Origin: Arthrobacter pascens
Lineage (GTDB): Bacteria > Actinomycetota > Actinomycetes > Actinomycetales > Micrococcaceae
Direction of reading: 5' to 3'
Length of the DNA: 64,000 nt
NCBI RefSeq assembly: GCF_017052465.1
Contig: NZ_JAFHKT010000134.1
Coordinates: 1-64,000 of the forward strand
The first letter of the stretch is position 1, and every line of letters starts with the position of its first letter. The notes beneath the pieces are model-generated. The model saw nothing but the letters and a program-made list of their open reading frames with translations. It had not been told where the DNA came from and searched no databases. The position numbers were made by a program, and so were the translations under genes. Positions 57,125 to 64,000 of the stretch are shown here, piece by piece.

Positions 57125-58225
57125 GTGCGCGCTGCAGTATGGCGGGACCCCTCGCAAGCGGTCACCGTCGAAGATGTCCAACTGGACGACATGCGAGAAA
57201 ATGAGGTGCGGGTTCGAGTAGCGGCGGCAGGAGTTTGCCACTCGGATTTGCATATCGTCAAGGGTGACTGGGATGGCATTGCTACTCCCCTAGTCCTTGG
57301 TCACGAGGGAAGTGGCGTGGTTACAGCTGTTGGCAGCGACGTAACCAACTTGGAGGTTGGCGACCACGTCGTCCTCTCATGGATAGCACCTTGCGGCAAA
57401 TGCCGCCCCTGTCTGGCGGGCAAGCCCGTTCAGTGTCTGCTGCATGCCGAGCATGTCTCGGCCGGCGGCGTGCTTCATGATGGGACCTCCCGCCTGAGCT
57501 TGAACGGTGAACCGATTTTTCACTACTCGGGTGTGTCGTCCTTCGCTGAAGAGGTCATCGTTCCAGCCGCCGGCGCCATCAAGGTCCGGAAGGACGCGCC
57601 CCTGGATGTCATCGCCTTGGTGGGTTGCGGCGTTGCGACCGGAGTCGGGGCCGTTTTGAACACGGCAAAGGTTGAACCCGGGGCGTCAGTGGTCGTTATC
57701 GGTTGCGGTGGCGTTGGGCTCTCGGTCGTCCAGGGAGCAAGAATCGCTGGCGCTTCGATCATTATCGCCGTTGATCTTCAGGATGAGAAGCTGGAGATCG
57801 CGTCGGTCGTTGGTGCCACGCACACCATCAATGCACGGGAAACTGATGCGTTGGAAATGATCCGCAGCATCGCTCCGGACGGAGTTGATTACGCGTTCGA
57901 CGCCATCGGAGGAACCGTCACCGCCGGGCAGTGCATAGCGGCAATCGGGGTGGGTGGAACGGCCGTCATGGTTGGAATCCCGCGGCAGGGAACAGAAGCA
58001 ACGTTTGAGCCCCAGAAGCTCGTGGACTTCGACCAGAGGATTCTCGGAGCCAACTACGGAGGGATTGTGCCCTCAGTTGACATTCCGCTGCTCGTGGACC
58101 GCTACATGAACGGTGAACTCCTCCTAGACCAGATGATCAGTGCCCGTCGTCCCCTTGAAGAGGCAGGTGCCGCTATCAAAGATCTTTCGAGCGGTTCCCC
58201 CCTGCGTCAGCTTCTCGTGCCCTAA
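57125..58225 (+). CDS. Zinc-dependent alcohol dehydrogenase
   Basis: 366-residue medium-chain dehydrogenase from GTG 57125 behind GGAGAAG. Catalytic zinc ligands lie in GVCHSDLH and LGHEGSG. The structural zinc loop has its four cysteines in CGKCRPCLAGKPVQC. The NAD motif is VVIGCGGVGLSVVQGARIAG. Resembles class III/aryl-alcohol dehydrogenases. Followed 12 bp later by an aldehyde dehydrogenase, a typical alcohol-aldehyde-acid pair; substrate probably an amino alcohol given the neighbours. Confidence 0.92.
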   Translation: MRAAVWRDPSQAVTVEDVQLDDMRENEVRVRVAAAGVCHSDLHIVKGDWDGIATPLVLGHEGSGVVTAVGSDVTNLEVGDHVVLSWIAPCGKCRPCLAGKPVQCLLHAEHVSAGGVLHDGTSRLSLNGEPIFHYSGVSSFAEEVIVPAAGAIKVRKDAPLDVIALVGCGVATGVGAVLNTAKVEPGASVVVIGCGGVGLSVVQGARIAGASIIIAVDLQDEKLEIASVVGATHTINARETDALEMIRSIAPDGVDYAFDAIGGTVTAGQCIAAIGVGGTAVMVGIPRQGTEATFEPQKLVDFDQRILGANYGGIVPSVDIPLLVDRYMNGELLLDQMISARRPLEEAGAAIKDLSSGSPLRQLLVP

Positions 58226-58237
58226 AGGAACAAGACT

Positions 58238-59665
58238 ATGAAAACGAATGCAAACTTCATCGATGGCTCTTGGATCGAGCCGCAGGCAGACGAAGAAATC
58301 AGCCTCGTTGATCCGGCCACCGAAAAAACATACGGGTCGATCCCCAACTCCACTGCTGCGGACGTGGACCGGGCTTTTGCGGCCGCCGAGCGGGGCTTCG
58401 AAACCTGGCAGAACACAACTCCCGGTGAGCGCCAGCTGGCGTTGCTCCGCATCGCCGACGCCATCGAGGCGCGAGCCGAGGAATTCGCAGACGCTGAAAG
58501 CCAGGACACGGGTAAGCCTCGGGCGAACCTCGCCGAAGAAGAGATCATGCTCTCAGTTGATCAAATCCGGTTCTTCGCCGGGGCGGCACGAAACCTTCAA
58601 GGCCTGTCTGCCGGTGAATACCTGCCGCACCATACCTCCATCATTCGACGCGAACCCATCGGCGTTGTCGCCCAGATCGCACCGTGGAACTTCCCCCTGA
58701 ACATGGCGGTTTGGAAGATAGCGCCGGCTATCGCCGCGGGCAACTCAACAGTGCTGAAGCCGGCCGCAACAACCCCCTCCACCGCGATTCTTTTGGCGGA
58801 GGTTGCGGCGGAGTTCCTTCCTCCGGGTGTCTTCAACCTGCTCCTCGGAGATCGAGGAACCGGACGGGCCATGGTTAAGCACCCGACTCCCCAGCTCGTG
58901 TCAATCACAGGATCAACGAGGGCTGGAATGGAGGTTGCGCGTGATGCAGCGGACGATCTCAAGCGCGTACATCTTGAGCTGGGGGGCAATGCACCAGTCG
59001 TTGTCTTCAACGATGCCGACGTTCAGGCGGCCGCAAAGACGATAGTCATGGCCGGATACGTCAACGCCGGGCAAGATTGCACAGCGGCAACCCGTATCCT
59101 TGCGCAGGATGGGGTTTACAACGACCTCGTCGCGGCTGTCACCAAAGAAGCCAGGGACTCTGCCAGGACCGGAATCCCCAACGATCCCAACGCGACCTTC
59201 GGCCCGGTCAATAATCCCAACCAGCTGGCACACGTAACAAGGCTCGTCGATGAGCTCGCTCCATACGCCGAAGTTACAACCGGCGGCAAACGCTGGGGCA
59301 AACACGGGTACTTCTACGAGGCAACCGTCGTGGCCGGAGTCGAACAGGGCGACGCCATCGTTCAGGAAGAAATCTTCGGCCCGGTCGTAACCATCCAGCG
59401 ATTCTCGGATGAGGCCGACGCAGTCAAGAAAGCCAATGGCGTTGCCTACGGGCTGTCCTCATCGGTATGGACAACTGACCACGGCACGGCGATGCGCATG
59501 TCGAAAGCACTCGACTTTGGCTGTGTCTGGATCAACACGCACATCCCGGTGGTAGCAGAAATGCCTCATGGAGGATTCAAACACTCCGGCTACGGCAAGG
59601 ACCTGTCAATGTACGGCTTTGAGGACTACACGCGCATCAAGCACGTCATGTCCTTCACCGGATAA
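58238..59665 (+). CDS. Aldehyde dehydrogenase, gamma-aminobutyraldehyde dehydrogenase-like
   Basis: 475 residues. Catalytic Cys in AGQDCTAATRI (~280) and general base Glu in HLELGGNAPVVVFNDAD (~246); the cofactor loop is ITGSTRAGMEVARDAAD. The C-terminal PHGGFKHSGYGKDLSMYGFE and DYTRIKHVMSF match PatD-type aminoaldehyde dehydrogenases. This argues that the pathway passes through an aminoaldehyde. Adjacent upstream is the zinc alcohol dehydrogenase. Confidence 0.92.
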   Translation: MKTNANFIDGSWIEPQADEEISLVDPATEKTYGSIPNSTAADVDRAFAAAERGFETWQNTTPGERQLALLRIADAIEARAEEFADAESQDTGKPRANLAEEEIMLSVDQIRFFAGAARNLQGLSAGEYLPHHTSIIRREPIGVVAQIAPWNFPLNMAVWKIAPAIAAGNSTVLKPAATTPSTAILLAEVAAEFLPPGVFNLLLGDRGTGRAMVKHPTPQLVSITGSTRAGMEVARDAADDLKRVHLELGGNAPVVVFNDADVQAAAKTIVMAGYVNAGQDCTAATRILAQDGVYNDLVAAVTKEARDSARTGIPNDPNATFGPVNNPNQLAHVTRLVDELAPYAEVTTGGKRWGKHGYFYEATVVAGVEQGDAIVQEEIFGPVVTIQRFSDEADAVKKANGVAYGLSSSVWTTDHGTAMRMSKALDFGCVWINTHIPVVAEMPHGGFKHSGYGKDLSMYGFEDYTRIKHVMSFTG

Positions 59666-59746
59666 CTTACAACAAATTCCAATCGATAAGTGCTGATGGG
59701 CTCCTGACACAACGGCACAGTCCACAGACACATCCGGGGCAAGTAG

Positions 59747-59789
59747 CGTCACGGCAATATGGCGACGAAAACGACTTATTGCCGTGACG
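59747..59789. terminator. 13-bp perfect inverted repeat after the aldehyde dehydrogenase
   Basis: CGTCACGGCAATA and TATTGCCGTGACG flank a 17-nt loop, 82 bp after the stop of the aldehyde dehydrogenase. It could be a transcription terminator or a protein-binding dyad; no U tract follows. The rest of the 59666-59991 gap shows no gene. Confidence 0.5.
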
Positions 59790-59991
59790 ACTAGTCGTGT
59801 GAAGCCCTTGGCGGAGACGACATCCCTTGCAGTCAGCCGGTCAGGTAATTGCTGTTTGATTCATTCAGTCGTTGGGCAAGCAGAAAGCCGGATTGCCGCC
59901 ATGGACCATCCCGATGCCGCCAATCCAACCGCTCAACAAGACCCCAAGCTTCTGGTCTCCCAGAACCCAGCCCAATGCGGAGAAACGAGAA

Positions 59992-60216
59992 ATGATTTCA
60001 GTCGTAGATCCCGGTCGCTACTTTCATGTGACCGTACAAAACGGCAAACACAAGGATGCAGAACTGACTGCCGCAGTAACAATGGCACAGGAAAGCGCTC
60101 AGCATCACGGATGGATGGGCGTGATGGTGACCCGCCACAGTCCCACTGTCTTCACAGTTGCCCTAAGCGAGCACGTGCCTTACGGCACAACTGCCGAGCG
60201 CGACGCAAGCCTATAA
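59992..60216 (+). CDS. Small conserved hypothetical protein
   Basis: 74 residues: MISVVDPGRYFHVTVQNGKH, KDAELTAAVTMAQESAQHHG, WMGVMVTRHSPTVFTVALSE, then HVPYGTTAERDASL. GGAGAAACGAGAA precedes the ATG. Soluble alpha/beta-looking; not a recognised family. No other gene in the following 249 bp. Confidence 0.6.
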   Translation: MISVVDPGRYFHVTVQNGKHKDAELTAAVTMAQESAQHHGWMGVMVTRHSPTVFTVALSEHVPYGTTAERDASL

Positions 60217-60465
60217 GCGAGAGACACCCCCTCGTAACCAGATACCGCAGTCTCCCTAACAAAGAGCTGAACTCAGCACCGCAGCGCCGATCCATATACG
60301 GATACTAGAACCCTTCGACCCCCGGCTTCGAAGCTGTTCGGCTCTGAGGCTGCAACTCAAGGCAAGACCCCGCTCAGCGATTCCTGCAAACGAGCCGTAC
60401 CGAAGCAGGCACCATCCTCCCGTCATGCGACACATCTCTGCAATTGTTTATTTGGGAAAGAAGAA

Positions 60466-61235
60466 ATGACTGAAGTTTTGGGCTTCGTAGGTCTGGGCCA
60501 CATCGGCAGCCGGGTTATCCCCCACTTGCTTAAAGCCGGTCACGACGTCGCCGTCTTCGATTTAGATAAAGACGCCGTTGCCTGCCTTGCCGCGCAGGGA
60601 GCACGGGCAGTGCTATCGCCGCAGAAGCAGCCAAAGGAGCATCAATAATCTTTCTTTGCTTGCCAACGCCACAGCTCGTTCGCACGGCTTTCGCGGCAGA
60701 AGACGGCGTTCTTGAAGGGGCGCCTCCAGGTGCTGTCATCGTTGACCACAGTATTAGTGACCCACAAACGGCTCGCGATTTGGCGGCCGCAGCAAGGGCC
60801 GGCTGCTTCTCCTACCTTGACGCTCCAATCATCGGCGAACCGCAGCGATCAGTCGCTGAGCCCCTAACCGTCATGATCGGGGGCGAAGCCAGGATCTTCG
60901 CCAAGGTGCGTCCCGTGATCGGAGCTTTCGCTGACAACATTTTTCACCTAGGCCCCAACGGGTCCGGCCAGGCTCTCAAACTAGCTGACAATAATATCTC
61001 CGCACCTAAGATCATCGCCCTAAGGGAAGGCCTTCCGGCTACGGCCGGCGCCAGAGACGACCTGCATACAGCCGTGGACGTGCTTGCCAAACGTTCTGCC
61101 GCTGGAGTCATGTTGACCAGCTACTTAGGCCGCACGTTCTTCATCGAGGATCGGGCGACGGGCTTCACTCCGGATCTCATGCTCAAAGACATCGAACTTT
61201 TCCTTGAGTTTTCGCTAAAACACACTTCCCCCTAA
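60466..61235 (+). pseudogene. Broken NAD-dependent beta-hydroxyacid dehydrogenase
   Basis: The N-terminal Rossmann part MTEVLGFVGLGHIGSRVIPH and VAVFDLDKDAVACLA is in the frame from 60466, which stops at 60648. From ~60612 the match continues in the -1 frame: AIAAEAAKGASIIFLCLPTP, then DAPIIGEPQRSVAEPLTVMI and GPNGSGQALKLADNNISAPK with the catalytic lysine, to a stop at 61235. One base is missing. The C-terminal helix bundle is also shorter than usual, ending FLEFSLKHTSP. Probably a decaying member of the neighbouring catabolic cluster. Confidence 0.8.
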
Positions 61236-61380
61236 GGTCAGCACGCTCTTCATGGGCGCCGCACATTAAATACGCCAACCTGTGATCCCCCTGAACTGTG
61301 AGTCACCTCTGCCGCTGTCTCACTCTCACAGAATGAAGATTGGTAATGACTGGGCGCGCAGTCTTGCTGTTGAGGGAACC

Positions 61381-62232
61381 TCAGTGGTGCAACTGCATGC
61401 GTTGAAGCACTGTGGCCGAGATTTCCTCAACGGACATGGACGCGGAGTTCACGAACGGTACGCGGTTAGCCCGGTACATGTCTTCGGCGTTGCGCAGCTC
61501 GTACGTGCATTGGGGCAATGATGCGTAGCTGCTGCCGGGGCGGCGTTCCTGTCGGATCTGGCTCAGCCGGACGGGCAGGGACGTCAGCCCGAAACACTTG
61601 TGCGCGAACGGCAGCAGGGGTTTGGGCAACGACAGGCTGTCGAAGTCTTCTTCCACCAAGGGGAAGTTGGCGGCGAGAATGCCGTGCTGCAGTGCCAGGT
61701 ACATGGTGGTGGGGGTCTTGCCGCACCGGGACGGGGCGATCAGGATCAGTTCGGCGTGTTCCAGCGCGCGCAGCGACTGGCCGTCGTCATGCTCGATCGC
61801 GTACTCGACGGCCGCCATGCGCGACCGGTACCGCACGGCATCGCCCACCCCGTGAGCCTGGCCCGGCTGGCCGCTGGCGGAGGCGTGGAGGGCCCGCTCC
61901 AGCTGGCCGATATGTGCCCCGATCAGGTCGAAGAAGTGCCCGCGGCTCCGGGCCAGGATTGCGCGGATATCGAGACCGACTGTGGTGGAGAAGACGATCG
62001 GCCGGGGGCCCGTGGCGGCCACCTGGTCAATGACTGCCACCACCTCCTGCGCCTGCTCCACTGTGGTGATGAAGGGGATGGTCCGGCGTTCCGGGTGCTG
62101 GGCGGGAAACTGCGTGAGCAGGGTGTTGCCCAGCGTCTCGGCGGTAATGCCGGTGCTGTCGGAAAGGAAGAACACCGTGGGGGCGGACGTGCTGCCCGCC
62201 CCCACGGTGTCCCGCCATGGGGCGTCGGGCAT
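61381..62232 (-). CDS. ppsR: PEP synthase regulatory protein (bifunctional kinase/pyrophosphorylase)
   Basis: 283-residue DUF299-family protein that phosphorylates and dephosphorylates PEP synthase on a threonine next to its catalytic histidine. Signatures: VFFLSDSTGITAETLGNTLL at the start, the P-loop-like LILIAPSRCGKTPTTMYLAL (~residue 160), and LPFAHKCFGLTSLPVRLSQI. ATG at 62232 follows the ppsA stop with no gap, giving tight coupling. The 145 bp downstream show no gene. Confidence 0.93.
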   Translation of the reverse strand: MPDAPWRDTVGAGSTSAPTVFFLSDSTGITAETLGNTLLTQFPAQHPERRTIPFITTVEQAQEVVAVIDQVAATGPRPIVFSTTVGLDIRAILARSRGHFFDLIGAHIGQLERALHASASGQPGQAHGVGDAVRYRSRMAAVEYAIEHDDGQSLRALEHAELILIAPSRCGKTPTTMYLALQHGILAANFPLVEEDFDSLSLPKPLLPFAHKCFGLTSLPVRLSQIRQERRPGSSYASLPQCTYELRNAEDMYRANRVPFVNSASMSVEEISATVLQRMQLHH

Positions 62233-64000
62233 TTAGACCGCTGTGCGGTCGCTGGTGGCGGCCAGTCGCAGCCAGGTTTCGGTCACGGCGTCAGGGTTCA
62301 GCGAAATGGAACTGATCCCCTGAGCCAGCAGCCACTCGGCAAAGTCCGGGTGGTCGCTGGGGCCTTGGCCGCAAATGCCCACGTACCGGCCTTTGGCGCG
62401 GCAAGCGGAGATGGCCATCTCCAGGAGCTTGGTAACCGCAGGGTTTCGCTCATCGAAGCCTTCCGCTACCAGTGCCGAGTCACGGTCCAAGCCCAGGGTG
62501 AGTTGGGTGAGATCGTTGGAACCGATGGAGAAGCCGTCAAAGTATTCCAGGAACTCATCGGCGAGCAGTGCGTTGGCGGGCAGCTCGCACATCATCACGA
62601 TTTCCAGGCCGTTTTCGCCCCGGCTGAGACCTTTGGCGGCGAGTAGTTCGGTCACGCCGTAGGCCTCATCCAGGGTCCGCACGAACGGAACCATGATCTT
62701 GATGTTGGTCAGGCCCATTTCGTTCCGCACGAACTTCAGGGCTTCGCACTCGAGCTCGAAAGCCTGGCGGAACGACTCCGAGAGATACCGGGACGCGCCC
62801 CGGTAGCCGATCATCGGGTTTTCTTCGGACGGCTCGAAGGCCGGACCACCCAGCAGGTTGGCGTACTCGTTGGACTTAAAGTCCGAGAGCCGGATGATTA
62901 CAGGCTCAGGGGCGAAGGCTGCAGCGATGGTGGAGATGCCCTCGGCCAGGCGCCGGACGTAGTAGTCCCGCGGACCGTCGTACGCGGCGGTCTTTTCACG
63001 GATCTCCCGCACCGTGTAGTCCGAGAGGCTGGCAGGGCGTTCCATCTCTCCCGCCACCGCCAGCAAGGCATTGGGGTGGATGCCGATCTGCCGGTTAATG
63101 ATGAACTCCAAGCGGGCCAGGCCCACGCCGTGGTTCGGAAGCCGGGAGAAGCTGAAGGCCTGCTCGGGGGTGCCCACGTTCATCATGATTTTGACCGGTG
63201 CCGGCGGCATGGTGTCCAGACTGGTCTCCTGCAGCGTGTAGTCGAGGATTCCCTCGTACACAAAGCCTGCCTCGCCTTCGGCGCAGGAAACGGTGACAGG
63301 TGAGCCGTCGCCAAGGACGCGGGAGGCGTTTCCGGTACCTACGACGGCGGGGATGCCAAGTTCGCGGGCGATGATCGCTGCGTGGCAGGTGCGTCCGCCA
63401 CGGTCCGTGACGATGGCGGCAGCCTTCTTCATGATCGGTTCCCAGTCCGGGTCCGTCATGTTGGCCACCAGGACGTCCCCGGCCTGGAACGAGGCCATCT
63501 GGTCGATCGAGGTGAGCACCCGCACTTGTCCTGCGCCGATTCGCTGGCCGATCGCCCGCCCCTCCACCAGGACATCCGAGCGCTCCACCAGCGTGTAGCG
63601 GGAGATGGTGCCCGAGGCCTTACGGGACTCGACCGTCTCGGGGCGGGCCTGCAGGATGTAGAGCTCCCCGTTCACACCGTCCTTGCCCCACTCGATGTCC
63701 ATGGGCCGGCCGTAGTGCGCCTCGATGGCAAGCGCGTGGCGGGCGAGTTGCTCAACTTCTGCATCGGTGAGGCTGAAGCGGCGACGGAGGTCCTGGCTCA
63801 CGGGGACGAAGTCCACGGTCTTTCCGACTTCGCGGGAGTCGGTGTAGACCATCTGGACGGCTTTTTCGCCGAGGCCGCGCTTAAGGACCGCCGGCCGTCC
63901 CGCAGTGAGGGTGGGCTTGTGGACGTAGAACTCGTCGGGGTTCACAGCGCCCTGGACCACTGCTTCGCCCAGGCCATACGACGAAGTGATGAAGACGGCG
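62233..64000 (-). CDS. ppsA: Phosphoenolpyruvate synthase, partial (N terminus outside window)
   Basis: About 589 C-terminal residues of PEP synthase, which converts pyruvate, ATP and water to PEP for gluconeogenesis. The phosphohistidine lies in [20 protein letters not shown]; the PEP-binding barrel has [56 protein letters not shown] and [16 protein letters not shown]. The frame is open through the right edge (reading [19 protein letters not shown]). Operon with ppsR. Confidence 0.95.
   Translation of the reverse strand, partial: AVFITSSYGLGEAVVQGAVNPDEFYVHKPTLTAGRPAVLKRGLGEKAVQMVYTDSREVGKTVDFVPVSQDLRRRFSLTDAEVEQLARHALAIEAHYGRPMDIEWGKDGVNGELYILQARPETVESRKASGTISRYTLVERSDVLVEGRAIGQRIGAGQVRVLTSIDQMASFQAGDVLVANMTDPDWEPIMKKAAAIVTDRGGRTCHAAIIARELGIPAVVGTGNASRVLGDGSPVTVSCAEGEAGFVYEGILDYTLQETSLDTMPPAPVKIMMNVGTPEQAFSFSRLPNHGVGLARLEFIINRQIGIHPNALLAVAGEMERPASLSDYTVREIREKTAAYDGPRDYYVRRLAEGISTIAAAFAPEPVIIRLSDFKSNEYANLLGGPAFEPSEENPMIGYRGASRYLSESFRQAFELECEALKFVRNEMGLTNIKIMVPFVRTLDEAYGVTELLAAKGLSRGENGLEIVMMCELPANALLADEFLEYFDGFSIGSNDLTQLTLGLDRDSALVAEGFDERNPAVTKLLEMAISACRAKGRYVGICGQGPSDHPDFAEWLLAQGISSISLNPDAVTETWLRLAATSDRTAV

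Noticed and set aside
61282..61521. 79-codon plus-strand frame at the end of ppsR
   Set aside because: It mostly overlaps ppsR antisense and has no similarity to known proteins.

Overview
The window is high-GC DNA from an actinobacterium, most likely an Arthrobacter/Pseudarthrobacter-type Micrococcaceae. This is inferred from the strong G/C bias at third codon positions, frequent GTG/TTG starts, a DUF4193 protein, a gcvPTH operon behind a tandem glycine riboswitch, and the general gene families. No rRNA, tRNA, CRISPR array or recognisable transposase was seen. Most of the window is compact chromosomal sequence. The stretch from about 45 to 61 kb has visibly lower G+C and behaves like accessory DNA.

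Layout: 0-5 kb, glycine cleavage operon (gcvP, gcvT, gcvH; minus strand). 5-13 kb, an SDR with an MmyB-type regulator, an orphan TRAP-type binding lipoprotein, two VOC proteins, a DM13 protein, an ABC exporter and an alpha/beta hydrolase. 13-22 kb, a LacI-controlled sugar or sugar-acid regulon: a beta-hydroxyacid dehydrogenase, a SAF-domain dehydrogenase, a complete CUT1 ABC importer, an ABM protein and a gluconokinase-like kinase. Two nearly identical LacI-type operators tie these together. 22-31 kb, a cell-wall enzyme, regulators, a DapA-like lyase with an MFS transporter and divergent MocR regulator, and a convergent folate pair whose 5-formyl-THF cyclo-ligase is frameshifted. 30-34 kb, a TetR-flanked cluster with a haem-oxygenase-like iron enzyme and a CDGSH protein. 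34-40 kb, a GPP34 protein, small membrane proteins, a LysR and a one-polypeptide ECF transporter. 40-45 kb, a small islet with a catalytically impaired beta-lactamase-like lipoprotein, then metH.

45.2-50.6 kb is the most unusual region. Four degenerate 28-bp sites with the architecture of XerC/XerD dif sites (11-bp arm, 6-bp variable centre, 11-bp arm) divide about 5.4 kb into three cassettes. The cassettes carry small unknown genes, a toxin-antitoxin-like overlapping gene pair, a helical unknown protein, a decayed NAD-dependent DNA ligase fragment, and a lipoprotein/HNH pair. No recombinase is encoded there, so host Xer could be the mover.

51-61 kb holds an uncharacterised catabolic cluster: an HpsN-type histidinol-dehydrogenase homologue, an aspartase-like lyase, a LysR regulator with a strong palindromic operator, an APC permease, a zinc alcohol dehydrogenase, an aminobutyraldehyde-type aldehyde dehydrogenase and a broken beta-hydroxyacid dehydrogenase. 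The substrate is probably a nitrogen-containing alcohol or aldehyde, but this is inference. The window closes with ppsR and the 3' part of ppsA.
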